A stretch of DNA of 62,000 nucleotides from Apostichopus japonicus (Eukaryota; Echinodermata; Holothuroidea; Aspidochirotida; Stichopodidae). Below are positions 35,260-62,000 of this stretch, piece after piece. Position 1 is the first letter of the stretch; the number at the start of each line of letters is the position of its first letter. The notes under the pieces were generated by a model. The model was not told where the DNA came from. It did no database searches and saw only the letters and a program-made list of their open reading frames with translations. The stretch spans positions 18,915,984-18,977,983 of the forward strand of contig NC_092564.1 of the NCBI RefSeq assembly GCF_037975245.1, written 5' to 3'. The position numbers and the translations under genes are program-made.

Positions 35260-37949
35260 AAGGTACACAGGATACATACCAGTTTACTTTGTTATCGTGT
35301 AGCTAGCTGCTTTACATAATATATTATCACTGGCTAAGCATCTAATGCTCACAAGTTCTCACTTGCCCAAAACGGAGAATAAATCCGAGAACAAAAATGG
35401 AAAGACAATGGTCGGTAGAGTACTTGGACAATGTCTATTAGTAACATTCCTTCCATAAAATGTCTTGAAATATGTTAATATCTTCTTTTGGAATACCTTT
35501 TTTTCTTTTCTTTTCTGAGTATTCACATGATAACATTTAAAACATTACATTTAACCTTAAATAGAAGTGAATAATGAGTTTTTTTCCACGAATCAAACTT
35601 ACACAAATCATGATTTAAACTTCACAATTTGTCGCAGTATCTTTACAGGATTTCAAACATATCAACGTTTAACTTCTCTCTTATTGTTCAATGTAATAAG
35701 CTGTGCTGATGTTATCAGTGTTAATGTATGTATGTATTTTAGATCCTCCTGCAAGCAGGAACTCGCGAAGAAGCCATCATTGGCTTATCAAAGCCGCAAG
35801 ATGACCGAAGGCAGTCTCTTACGCTCATATTTAACGTCCTGCTTGGGTCAAAAAAATAAGCAGCAAAGTTTGCCCACGATTTAGCCGTTCTCAAGCACCA
35901 TGGCAATGAAAAAACTATGAAAGATTGGCCAGCTTTTCCAATCCTATGGTAACGATATTAAGTAATGTCTCTCAATTCATACACTGCGATTCATGTTACA
36001 TTGTTCTATTAAGCAGTTAATAATTGCATGACAAGAACTCCAGAAAACATAGCACTACATCACACTACCATTAAACATGACAACAGTTTTATACTGAATT
36101 GCAATCATGGCCAGGTTTGGGTAATATTGACACTTGTTGTATTTTAATAAGGGAAGCAGTAAATACCACCAAATACCAAAGAAAACAAACGCGACATGAA
36201 AAAACAAAAAAACAAATTCAAGCTACTCAGTGACTGATGTCTTTCGATCTTAGACTTGATCAAGTTTCTCGTCAAAAGTGTGTTAACTTCCAAACAAAAT
36301 AAGATGATTCTCTATTTTGGGAAGAACTATTCATCACCAAGGGTCTGTCACTATGGTAAATCATCATTCATTGGCTTGCTTCTCGCAATCGAATCAAAGT
36401 GTCACGTCATATCTTACACACACGTAAAATTGTCTTGAAATGAGTACTGGGGGTATATGGGGAAACATAACACCTTCAGTAAGAGCCTTTCAATAAGGGG
36501 GGTTTAACTAATTTGTAGTTAATTAGCAGTTTAACTTACCAGGCAGTATAATGTTAAGTATTATAATGCCCAGTGTGTAATGCCCTACAATGACATTTGA
36601 AAAGGTTTCATTAATACCCAAATGAAACGCATTCTTGTTTAGAGAGCGTCTGTCCTGACTTGAAACTTGCCACTTATACATACAGCAATACCTACACGCC
36701 ATTTCTACGAAAGCCAATCATCAGTGCCATGCGAACAATATTTTTAATATGTTGCTACCAATTATTCATTCCTCCTGAAGCAATTATCAAACTCGTTTCA
36801 ACGAGTTAATAAAAAATCGTACGAACATATTACTAATTTTCAGCAAAGAATTAATTATTCATTTTGGAACAAATTTAAAAATATTTTCTCAATAGGCACT
36901 GATTGGCTTTTGTACCATTCAGGAACAACAGGGTGTCACCAATCCAACACATTTTCCTTTTCAAGTTCCAATTTCTCATTTTGTAGAATACATTATAGAC
37001 CAAGTGAACATCACCTGACTATAAATGAAGCAAACTTAAATAATAGGCTATGGGGGTTGAGCAAACCAAAGGTCTAAACCCAGGCCGAAAAAACTCCATA
37101 GAACTGAATGTGACAAAAAAAAATCAAACTTAAGCGTCATGATCTAGTTTTGAGAGTCTTCCAGACCCATTACCTTACAACTGACCCCCTCCCCACCCCC
37201 CCTGGCCACTGAAGGACTGATGAGCTCGCACCAAAAACTGGTTCAATCAGTCACTGAAGCACGCACACACACACACACACACACAGTGCCCGACTATCCA
37301 GGATTTTCCATGTTAGGCTGTCAAGCTGAGTTGGTGGGAAAATGTAAAAAGCTTTCCTTTTTTTTTTTTTATTCATTTAGTTTCACAAACTGCAATCATC
37401 TTCAATAACAATTCTAATAATATTTTTTAAATGAAACTGACGGTTCTTCTCACCATCTTCAGCAGACGGTACAACTTGAAACGAGCACCACCCGTCATGG
37501 CAAGTTAAATATTTCCAACCAACGTCTTGGTGTCTTTGAAAATGGGGCATGTTACAACCATCGAAGTCTATAACAAATAATGTTCGTCTTATCACTCCAT
37601 CCCTCCATAACTCTTGCACACTAGTCGTCAACAACATCCAACATTGTTTTCACATTTGTCACGATAAGTTTCATGGAATATTCTTCAGCTAAAGGTGTAA
37701 ACGATTTCAAAAAGCTGAGAGATTCAATTCTGAATGTTATGTTGAAGTTCATTTGCTATGCACCAAAAAATAACAAAAATGAAGACAATAAACAAGTGAA
37801 CAAAGAAGGAAAACTAGAAAATCCTTCAAAGACTGTCAACATCCTTAATTGAACAGTTTTCTCATTTCAAAAACAAAAACACAACATTTATCTCCTATTT
37901 TTGACCTATAGCACCTACCAAACAACCTATAGACTATATACGAGGTATG
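35260..37949. other. Intergenic DNA, nothing firmly recognised
   Basis: AT-rich. A minor open frame near 35,740-35,858 follows a TTTTAG and reads ILLQAGTREEAIIGLSKPQD in one frame, but no partner exon is visible. A CA run lies at 37,261-37,286. Confidence 0.45.
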
Positions 37950-40778
37950 GACTATTTCATACAACTGACTTTGATGAATTTATTTACAAATTACAAAGTT
38001 CTCTGTACTGTATATACCACCAAAGAAAACAAGAAAAAAAAAAAAAAAAAAATTATGTACAGAACAAGACGTAAAGGTCTGGACTTTCTGGACAAAGATT
38101 GCTAGTCGAGTTGTTTCAAGGGTAGTCACACATATCTAGACATCAACTCATTAATATTTAGGATAGAAAGCTGTAAGGAATAAAAAACCAAAAAACAAGA
38201 TGATCATGATAATATTACTCAATCAACCACAAATCCACATCATTGATGAAATTCAAAAGTTAAAATCCAGTTGGAAGCTTTTAATAATCGCTTTCCTGTC
38301 AATTTCAGACAAATCTCCTGATGCCGTGCCTCACCCGCGCACGCCCCCTTCCCCCCCCCTCCAATTTCAGCCTCCCTCACTAGAATAGAAGAAACAAGAT
38401 GGGTTTGGGAGCTTATAGAATCTCTTATTTCTACCTGCATATTGGGCAGCAGCTGATGACAACAGACCTATGTAATGGTTGCATTCAGAAAGGGCTTAGG
38501 TTGAACAAGAACATAGCCCCATCTTTTCCTTTTCTTTGACAAATTTGTCGCATGTTTTAAAGTTTTGTGCAAGGAGACAGGAATTCCTGAACTAACGGTA
38601 GCAGGAGGAAATTTGGATGAATCAACATATTCCATTGCAAATTTACATAAAATAATAGCTTTTAAACTCCTAAAGGCTATAGTAGTACATGAGTACATGC
38701 AGACTACATTACACTTTCACTGAATAAAATCAAAATCAAATTTATCTGATAATGGTATCAAAATAAATACTTTAGATGCCAAGTCCATCTAACTGGAATG
38801 GCACAAAATTTTCACAACTATTTGAAAACCAAAAGTTGTGTGTATAAACAACTCTACAAGGATATGCAAGAAGAAAAAAGATTGCTAACAAAAATAACCA
38901 CTTTTATAACAGAAAAAAAAAGATACTGGAATGACTAAGTCGTTAAGATACCGGGAAAGGAAACTTTGATCAGCTGTTCAATTGAAGTTTCTCAATGATG
39001 TTCAATTCTGATGATGAAGTTGGTTGAACTCCAAACAATCCAGCAAGAGCTTCATAGAGCTAAAGGGCTCAGACATAGAAGTAACTGTCTTTGTTTGGAA
39101 GGGATGGGGGAAGGGGGGGGTATGGGGCATGTGGGTGGACAGAGGAAAGAGACAGACTTTTTTAAAATATCAAGCTGAAATGGGGCAGTCTAAAACTATC
39201 GCTAAGGCTTTTGGTACATGCCAAATAGATAGATATAAAAGGGGGGGGATCATGTTTTCCAGAAGTTTTGCAATATCTCACACTTTAATCTGTTAATTAT
39301 AATCTTAGTTACTGTCATCTAGAATTTGCAACCAGATTGGAAAAGCTGAGATAAAAGGTACACAACAATAAAGGATTTCCAACAAAATCCATTTCTTTCA
39401 CCATATCATACTAAGAAAGCAGACCCAGCATTGCTTCACGTGGTATTTCAAATTAGTCGGATCATGAACTTTGCCAGCTTCAGATAGTATCTTAACTCTT
39501 TACTAACAGCTGCTAACTGGTAAATATTGAAAATAATAACTTAAGTAGGCTGTTGGTCCTGGATTCAGCTCTAAAAAACTAAATTAATATAGAGAAGAAA
39601 AACTATTTGCTAATCATGATAAAGTGATAAATGTTTCAAATTGCTTATTTCACATCTCTAATATATACTAAAGCTGAAATCAAGCCATGTCACAATAAAG
39701 GACAAAACAAATGAAGCAAAACCACACCGTTTTTTTGCAAATATTTCAAGGATATATTAACAATCTTCACTCAAACCCTCAAGTTGTAAAATTTGAAAGT
39801 TTCAATATCTGGGCTGATATCACTCACATATGGTCCAAGGTTTAATTTTTTGCCAAAAATTTGGCACCACCTGAACTAACAACCTAGCCTATGATACCAG
39901 TATAGAGCAGAGACTATGCAATGCTAGAGGCATGCTAGCAAATATACCCTTGGTAGTGCAAGTTGGCCACCAAGCAATGAACAGCCTCCGTAGACCTATT
40001 GCACAGATAAAACACAATTTGACGATATCCAAATGAATTGAGATCTTTCTCATTTTTTACACTTGAAAGTTGAGATAGAAATTTCACCATTATGATGTCA
40101 TCAACGACACTGACAAGATAGCAATTAGCATCGACTATAGGTACTATAAGCCAATATTTTTTTTTTTTATTGGGGGGGTGGAAGTCTCTGTTTACTATGT
40201 GGGAGGTTATAAGTCTCCAGGAAAAAAGGGGTTAAAAGATAGCCCTACACCCCTGTGATGGACTGTACCAAATCATAACTTCACTCATGGGGCTTAAATC
40301 CAGAGTGTCAAAGGATTTCAAGAACACAATGTGAGCTTTGTTTTAGAGAGGGGTCACAAGCCTAACCGACACAGTTAGCTTATGTGACGGAGATTATCTG
40401 TGAAGCTGTGAAAGATCTTGCTCCATTTGGCAGACTATCGTTTAGTATAAAAGTTTCAACTGGAAGCGGTCATTTTTGTAAAACCTGCAATGTCATAATG
40501 CCACTAGGACCTGAAACCTTTAAACTTTCCTGTCAAATTGGAAAATGAAAAATGAACTGGAAAAAAAATAGAATTAAAAATGCTTCTCCACTAAATAATA
40601 TATAACAGTGAGCACATGGTTATTAAGTAAGCAGTCACTATGTACAGTTACAATTACTATAAATGCATTGGGTTTTTTGCCACAAGCTGGGACTAAGATA
40701 CTTCCTCGGTTGTTCAAAATCCAAACACCCAGGGAGGAAAGCTATTTCAGACTTTATGTATATATCTCGGTGGTGACA
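37950..40778 (-). other. Probable DPP8/9 3' UTR and downstream DNA
   Basis: Downstream of the stop, no further exon or recognisable protein is visible. Minus-strand AATAAA signals appear at about 37,979 and 37,369. The true 3' end cannot be placed without transcripts. Confidence 0.35.
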
Positions 40779-55815
<15,037 letters not shown>

Positions 55816-55827
55816 TCTGAAATCCTG

Positions 55828-57548
55828 TAAAAAAAAAAATTTATAACCGTTTAGGGGAATAATCCTCTTAATCAGCACATATGAAGTAATGATCTATTTC
55901 TTGCAAGGAAGTCAATATGGGTCAATTAAAAAGGAGTGTTGCAATTGCTTCTTATTGGCTTATTGGGTGTGGCTCCATGAGAAGCTTCCCTAAGACAATG
56001 AGATTCATTTTGGAAAAGTCTTGAAAATGACATTTCATTCTTATTCTTGTAGGAAATTTAAGTGAATACCATTCATTGTTATGTACAGTACTTGCAACTA
56101 AGTGAACATTATATATTTTTACAGTGAATTACCCCATTTGGAAACTTTGAAACACCTCACAGTCACAGCTTGAACTTTCATCATAATCTTTGAATCATAG
56201 CTTTCAGAATACTAGTCCTACGTTGTTAGTTTGGAACTTTGGATTGGCAGTTCTTACCATGGCATAGGCCTATGCAATTTTAGTACAATATTGAGCCATT
56301 GACACCTGTGACATGTAATATCAATCAGAATACCAGGTATAGCCTAATTCATTTTGGCGAAAGTAACTAAGTTGTATGAGACCTGCTAACTAGCGTTTGC
56401 CTGTAACAACAGAATAACAGTAAATGGGCCTAAGCCTACAATGACCTATGTTAGGCTAGACTGTACGCACAACTTACAAAAAAACCTACACTCAAACGAT
56501 GATTTGACTTAGTAACAACAACATTAATTGAACCATCATCCTTGATATCAGTAATGATAACAAGAAATATCACATCATGCAGAAAGTTGCAAACCTGTAG
56601 AAATTGGAAATTTGAGCAAACCGGTGTTTTCAACAGCGAACCGTAATATCACACAGGGAAGAATAGGTTATGCTTAAATCTACACTGCATGCACAGTACT
56701 TTAAAAGTAATATACGGATGCTACTACTACTGTATAATACTTCTTCTTCATCAGCTGTGCAGTTTGAGTACATTTAAATTTAAAGGCCTGCAGTACTGAG
56801 GCAGTAGTAGGCCAGCTACTACCCCAAAGATACGAATTAGCCCACTGAAATTGTTAGAAGTTTTTGCAAATCCTTTTCAAGAGGGATAACTAAAGGAAAA
56901 GGGTGGGAGTTAAATGTTTGTTGAATGTTCAACATTGTTTCGCTTTAGCGAACACTGGGAATATATAAAATATTATTGATAGATAACAGAGAAAATGCTA
57001 ACATTAATCTTGGTTTGTAGAAGTTACAGTTGCGTAAATGGAACTTTTCTCTGAAACTTTCGGCTAATTTAAATAAAACAACGTAACGTTGGTTCGAAAT
57101 TTCAACAAAGATTCCAGAATTTTCGACTTTCAATACCCATTTTTAGGTATTTTTTTAATACTTCACTGTGATCAAGAGTTTGGCATTTGCTTCAATTGAA
57201 GTTCCGACCCTTTAATCTCAAAATGTCCACTTAATTTCTATACAAAATTCGAAATTGAGATATCTTGAATATTAAAAAGATGTTGAAAACTTCTGCAAGA
57301 GTTTAGAGGCCACTGCATTTTGAAACTTTATATAAAGACTGGCCTATCATAACTGATGAGGAGCTAGATGTGAGTCGGGGCTCAATCTAGTATGTCCCAT
57401 ACCGGTACGTGATATAGCCAATATACATAGGCTTTCGTGAAAGTCTCATCTTGCCTGTACAATGTAAATCGTTAATACATAGCGGAAGACAACTATATCT
57501 GCAAATGGAACTATAACCAGTACCAGGAAGCTGCTACTGTAGCAGCTC
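55828..57548. other. DPP8/9 upstream DNA, probable 5' UTR exon and promoter not resolved
   Basis: The first coding exon begins with an acceptor, so a non-coding exon must lie upstream. A minus-strand donor TTTT|GTAAGTTG at about 56,478 is one candidate. No other gene is seen. Confidence 0.4.
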
Positions 57549-57556
57549 CCTGCCAG

Positions 57557-57927
57557 CAGTGGCGTCGCCAGACGTTTCAATCTATGGGGGCACAAGGAGC
57601 CACAGCTAGCAATTAAGGGACAATGTTTATTGTTGAATGCCGCCCTGGAGGGGGGGGGGTTAAGGGGAGGGGCGTCCCCCTTTGAGAAATTTTTGATTAA
57701 TTAAGGGTCCTAATTAGATGCAATCCGGTGCTATATAAGTTTGCAACTTGAAGTAACTTTATGTTTAAAAATTTTCGGGCTTGGTCTGTCCGATATTTAT
57801 TGAGGCCGATACAAATTTTGTTTGAGCATTTTTTTAACATTACAAATCGAATCTGGGGGGCATTTCGGGGAGCACGATTTTTTGGAGAGCACGTGTCCAA
57901 CCAGGCCACCACTTGGCGACGCCACTG
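57557..57927. mobile_element. hAT-like MITE with exact target duplication
   Basis: Ends CAGTGGCGTCGCCA and TGGCGACGCCACTG are inverted repeats, flanked by exact CCTGCCAG at 57549-57556 and 57928-57935. 371 bp, non-coding. Its interior (GGGGAGGGGCGTCCCCCTTT, GATGCAATCCGGTGCT) resembles the element at 26.9 kb. Confidence 0.93.
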
Positions 57928-58310
57928 CCTGCCAGTACTATCTATGGTCGAAGTTTGGATAAAGGCGATGGCATTAGAAAGTAGCAATTATTACTTGAAT
58001 CTTCGCCTTTCCTATGCAGTAAATAATTGGGCCTTCCCTTGCCCACTTCGTATACGGCCCCTCCGTTCGTAGCAAGTTGGCCCCCAGCCTGGTCCCCAAA
58101 ATTGAAATAAATTTATTTATGTTCACAAAAATGAATAACTCTGATTGATTAGCAAACTTTTGTCAAAAATTAATTTTCACGGTTTCATATTTTTACCAAA
58201 TTTTTGCTGCGTTTGTGAAAAATCTTCGACCTTTGCCTCATATAATATCGTCGTATTATAGTCACACCATTCTCCGTCCATCCATTGGTAACAAAACAGA
58301 GTTGCAGAAA

Positions 58311-58312
<2 letters not shown>

Positions 58313-58367
<55 letters not shown>
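58313..58367. repeat. (AT)n microsatellite, insertion site of the following element
   Basis: Pure TA run ending exactly at the left end of the next element. TA continues at its right end (61,130-61,160). Confidence 0.95.
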
Positions 58368-58370
<3 letters not shown>

Positions 58371-59835
58371 GGGCGGATCCAGGGGGGCCCGGGGGCCCGG
58401 CCCCCCCCTTTTTGAAAATCCTGATTTTTTTTACCGCGTTCGAGGGAAAGGGCCCCATGCGTGATCAGTGGCGTAGCTACGGGGGGCCTGGGGGGCCGAG
58501 GCCCCCATGAAATAGGCTGGCCCCCCACTTGGAATGGGGTAAAAAAATGTTGTAAAAAAATAAAAATAAGTGCGATTCACTTATATTTTTTGTTCAATAA
58601 TTTGGGAAATAGAGTTACACAATTATCTCGTCTGTATCTGGCAGAATAAGAAAATACAATATCTGTAGTAATCATGAGAATGGTCACACAGCATGGCATG
58701 GCAATGGTCGATGCGACGATTGCGACCATATACCACGAACCTTGTTGTGCTGCGCGATATCGATATCTGCTGAAAATATGTTCAGTGCTTCCACCTAGCG
58801 CAACAATCTATCAAAAGATTGGCTCCGTTTGTACTGAGCCGAGGTATCAGGTTTTCATATATTGCCTCGAGTCAAATGAATATATGCAGGCGCGGATCCA
58901 GGGGGTGCAGGGGGTCCGGAACCCCCTGCTCTTGGCCAAAAAAAAAAGAGAGAAAAAAGAGAGAGAAAAAATAATTAAATTAAACGCCAATTTTAAACAT
59001 GTAGGACGTCAGAAAAGCGGTTATCCTCACAAGTCATCCAGGTGTGTCTTTTCTGTCAAATGAACTATAGGGTGCACGCGTGCTACACGTGCCAAAAATG
59101 CCTAACGATCTCAATTTTCAGACCGAAAAGTTTCAAACTTGAGGTGGTGTTCGAATTTTTTTGGGCGGTGAGGTTACAGAGCGGTAGGCTGCTAGGATGC
59201 GCTAAAGAATTTTTCATGAGCAAACCCCTCACCCTTCCAGAATCCTGGATCCGGCCCTGCATCAAACAGTGGTGACGGAACGGGAGGGGATTGGGGGCTA
59301 AAGGCATTATGATTTTTGTATCATCTCAACTCATCTGATATGTAATACCATATTTCATAGATTGTTTTTTTCTCATCAATTGAGAAATTGCAGACATGAG
59401 ATCCATATTTTCAGGCTAGATACATGCTGCTTAGAATACTCGGGAAGTGCCGTTTCCGGCCATCTGGGGGGTTTGTAAAGCCAAAAATTTTCTTGTACGC
59501 TCCGCGCCAACCGATGATGGCGCTCCGCTTAGATAGTCTTACGTTCAGGCGCGGCTGGACCAGTCAGACCCCCCCCCCTGTCACCAATCCTGCATCCGCC
59601 CCTAATATGTCATTGAATATTCCACAAAACAACTTTTTTATGCCCACGAAACTGTCGAAACATGATTTTCACTACTGGTAGAGATATAAAATATTGGGAA
59701 TTCTGAATTTCCTGCAAACATGCGGCTGTGCCTGTTCAATACTCACTACTGTATCGCCTTAAAAAATGATGAGTGGAAATAGTTTCTCCAGGACCGTATC
59801 GTATCGTGGGTATCGAGTGCGTCTGATATACGAAC

Positions 59836-59871
59836 GTACGTAGTACGTACGTACGTACGTACGTACGTACG
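59836..59871. repeat. (ACGT)n microsatellite
   Basis: About eight ACGT units, a fully self-complementary tetranucleotide run rich in CpG. Confidence 0.95.
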
Positions 59872-59913
59872 TCTATGATGATATGCACTGTACTGTACTG
59901 ATAAAAACATAGG

Positions 59914-60118
59914 TGAATTTCATTCCATGGGAGTGATCACTGAGCACATTCCGGTATAAGAGTGAATTTCCACTCCATTGGAGTAAATCTATAGAGTTAT
60001 ATTCACTCATATTAGGAGTGAGGGTTAACTCCAATAGAGTTAAATTTCACTCTTAATTTGAAGTGCGCCGAGTGATCACTCCAATGGAATGAAATCCACT
60101 CATTTGTTTTTAGAGTGT
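59914..60118. mobile_element. Small foldback MITE with ACTCCAATGGAGT-type palindromes
   Basis: Left arm TTTCATTCCATGGGAGTGAT then CACT, and right arm AGTGATCACTCCAATGG then AATGAAA, are inverted copies. Inside, CACTCCATTGGAGT and ACTCCAATAGAGT repeat the theme. About 205 bp, non-coding. Confidence 0.75.
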
Positions 60119-61126
60119 TGCTAGATATATGAAGAAGAAATTTACATACCAATACATGTTATCGGTCATCGATTGGCACAAAAACCCAGATTCTGATGAC
60201 AGCTGCCTCAAGAAACCCAATAAATGGCCTAATTAGCACCGAGCCACCAATGTGGACCATTACCGAAACATCGATGCGTGTTAGTCTTCTATCCCCTTCC
60301 TCTAATGCTATTTAAGTCCACATGTGGGCATGTCCTGCAAATCTACCGGTAGCCCACAGGGGTTTGAGTTGGGAGAAAGGCCTTGACAGCTTGAAACGAC
60401 AAATGATGCCAACTTCCCTCAAGTTAAAAGTCTGGCTGAGTTGGCAAGGCCAGTCAGCATGAAAGAGAAAAAACTTTTCTTGCATTTCTGTCACCAAAGT
60501 TGCACATCTTTTTGGTTGCTATTTTGCCTCACAGGTGCCATCTCCTGCGATCTGGGGGGTGCTGAAATCTCAAATTTTCTCTGTACGCTCCGCGCCAACC
60601 AAGGTGGCGTTCCGCTTAGATAGTAACCTCCGGCCCCCCACAAGAAAGAACAGCCCCCCATGGCTCCCCACTCAAAAAATCATAGCTACGCCACTGTGCG
60701 TGTAATTTTTTGTAAAATAAATTTGCAAAAAGAGTACACCGTCATTCTGATAAAGTGAAGGTGAGAGGGGCACTCTGACTGCATCAATAGTCTCCATCTG
60801 GAAGGGGCATCCAAGATGAAATGGCCTGGAGTAGCCTGGTAAAAAGTAGTTTGCATCACCACCTACTCCCCAAAGACGTAAATCCCAGCTCATTGCTCGA
60901 AATTGCAAATATATGCCCGGCAAACCATGAATACATAATTTATTGGAAACAAATTTTACTCCAAACTTTCACGAAAAGTAGCACCAGATTGCACCGAGGA
61001 CCTCCATATTTTGTGAAATTTTCCAAAGGGGAGGGGGGCACCCACTCCCCTTAGACCCCTCCCCCAGGACGACGATTAGGCATTTCCCATCTGGGCCCCC
61101 CCTTCGGCGAAATCCTGGATCCGCCA

Positions 61127-61160
<34 letters not shown>

Positions 61161-61373
61161 GTATATATGTTATTTTTTTTTAATTTACTGACAGATTGGA
61201 GAAAAGAAGAAAAAAATAATAACTCTGCATATTTACATGTGACGTCAATGCAGAGATTCTTAAATCTCAATAATGTGATGATTAATAATAATTATAATAA
61301 TAATAATGATAAAATAATAACAAAAAATTAATAATAATGATAATAAGGATAATACTACTGCTACTACTACTAT

Positions 61374-61386
61374 ACTAATAATAATA

Positions 61387-61454
<68 letters not shown>

Positions 61455-61470
61455 AATAATAATAATAAGA
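61374..61470. repeat. (ATT)n microsatellite
   Basis: About 80 bp of TTA repeats bounded by AAT repeats, directly before a LINE fragment. Confidence 0.96.
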
Positions 61471-62000
61471 GCCCTGAGAGTGATGGTTTTACGGCCGAAC
61501 TTTATAAGTTTTTTTGGCCTATTATTTCCAATCTGGTTACGAATTCCCTCCATATTTCTTACAATCATGACACCATGTCGCACGAACAGTCTCGTGGCAT
61601 CATCACTCTCCTGCCCAAACCAAATAAGGATCGTGCCGTTTCATCAGTATGATGAATGTAGACTATACAATTTGTTCGAATGCCCTAGCATTAAGAATTA
61701 AACGCGTCATCAGTAAATTAATCGCTCCGAGTCAAAGGGGGTTTATTAACGGTCGCTTTATAGGAGCAAATATTCGTTGTATTTTAGATACGATTGATTA
61801 AAGTTACGATTACCATGTCAATTTCTGGGTGCTTAGTGTTTCCAAGTTCGAGAATGACTTTTCTTGCTGGATTCGCACTTTATATCTCACCTCTACTGTT
61901 TGCGTGTGTTACAATGGTTTTACATGTCATTCGTTCCCTAGTTTTCCAGGGGAATGAGACAGGGTTGCCTATTATAAGACCGTACATTTTTGGTTTCGAT
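61470..62000 (+). mobile_element. Degenerate L1/Tx1-type LINE reverse transcriptase, runs off the window
   Basis: The plus strand reads SDGFTAEFYKFFWPIISNL and RGIITLLPKPNKDR, then after a frameshift ALALRIKRVISKLIAPSQRG and FINGRFIGANIRCILDTID, then SRGMRQGCLL. These are reverse transcriptase blocks in the right order (DGF..EFYK.FW, ITL.PK..KD, QRGFI.GR.I..NI, RQGC). At least two frameshifts and several stops make it a pseudogene. Confidence 0.88.

Larger units (their letters stand above)
58466..60696. mobile_element. Second hAT-like element nested inside, itself carrying further fragments
   Basis: Ends CAGTGGCGTAGCTACGG and ATAGCTACGCCACTG. Flanks TGCGTGAT and TGCGTGTA agree at 6 of 8. Inside lie another pair of CAGGCGCGGATCCAGG / CCTGGATCCGGCCCTG ends (about 58,889-59,260), a GCATCCGCCCCT end near 59,590, a foldback MITE and ACGT repeats. 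No transposase frame was found. Confidence 0.7.
58368..61129. mobile_element. hAT-like element (outer) inserted in a TA microsatellite
   Basis: Left end CAGGGGCGGATCCAGG and right end CCTGGATCCGCCACTG are inverted repeats, with TA repeats on both sides, so the target duplication cannot be told from the microsatellite. A second element of about 2.2 kb interrupts it. Its own sequence is only about 520 bp. Confidence 0.75.

Noticed and set aside
35567-35884. 105-codon plus-strand open frame with a possible TTTTAG acceptor
   Set aside because: No family motif, no supporting neighbouring exon, and composition is like intergenic DNA.

Overview
This is animal nuclear DNA. It is AT-rich, its genes are split by many short exons with GT/AG borders, and its introns carry microsatellites, minisatellites, SINE and LINE remnants and many short non-autonomous DNA transposons. 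Three protein genes can be rebuilt exon by exon with consistent splice phases. Gene content, intron density and the SINE/hAT-like repeat style suggest a marine invertebrate deuterostome, perhaps an echinoderm. That assignment is an inference and no species is claimed.

Layout. (1) 4.4-21.1 kb, minus strand: a complete coding region for the SECIS-binding protein SBP2/SECISBP2L (14 coding exons, 1129 codons plus stop), with a probable 5' UTR exon ending at 23,879 and a probable promoter near 24 kb. (2) 24.3-28.3 kb: intergenic DNA with a LINE fragment, a hAT-like MITE and a foldback element whose ends are made of repeated short units. (3) 28.6-31.6 kb, plus strand: a complete gene for the MICOS subunit MIC13/QIL1 (5 exons, 121 aa), head-to-head with SBP2. 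(4) 31.6-40.8 kb: mostly unassigned DNA, including one hAT-like MITE nested inside another (both with exact 8-bp target duplications) and the probable 3' UTR of the next gene. (5) 40.8-55.8 kb, minus strand: a complete dipeptidyl peptidase 8/9 gene (15 coding exons, 853 aa, catalytic Ser720/Asp798/His830). (6) 55.8-62 kb: DPP8/9 upstream DNA, then a dense nest of hAT-like elements, a foldback MITE, microsatellites and a broken L1/Tx1-type LINE that runs off the window.

The three genes are housekeeping genes of unrelated pathways: selenocysteine incorporation, mitochondrial cristae architecture and cytosolic dipeptide cleavage. Their adjacency gives no sign of a functional operon-like system. 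The most unusual structure is non-coding: a six-copy tandem array that repeats the 3' splice site of SBP2 coding exon 4. Other notable points are a long intronic hairpin, a 480-bp CTGTAC-type array, and the foldback element about 290 bp upstream of the MIC13 start. I found no CRISPR array, no operon and no clearly new protein system.
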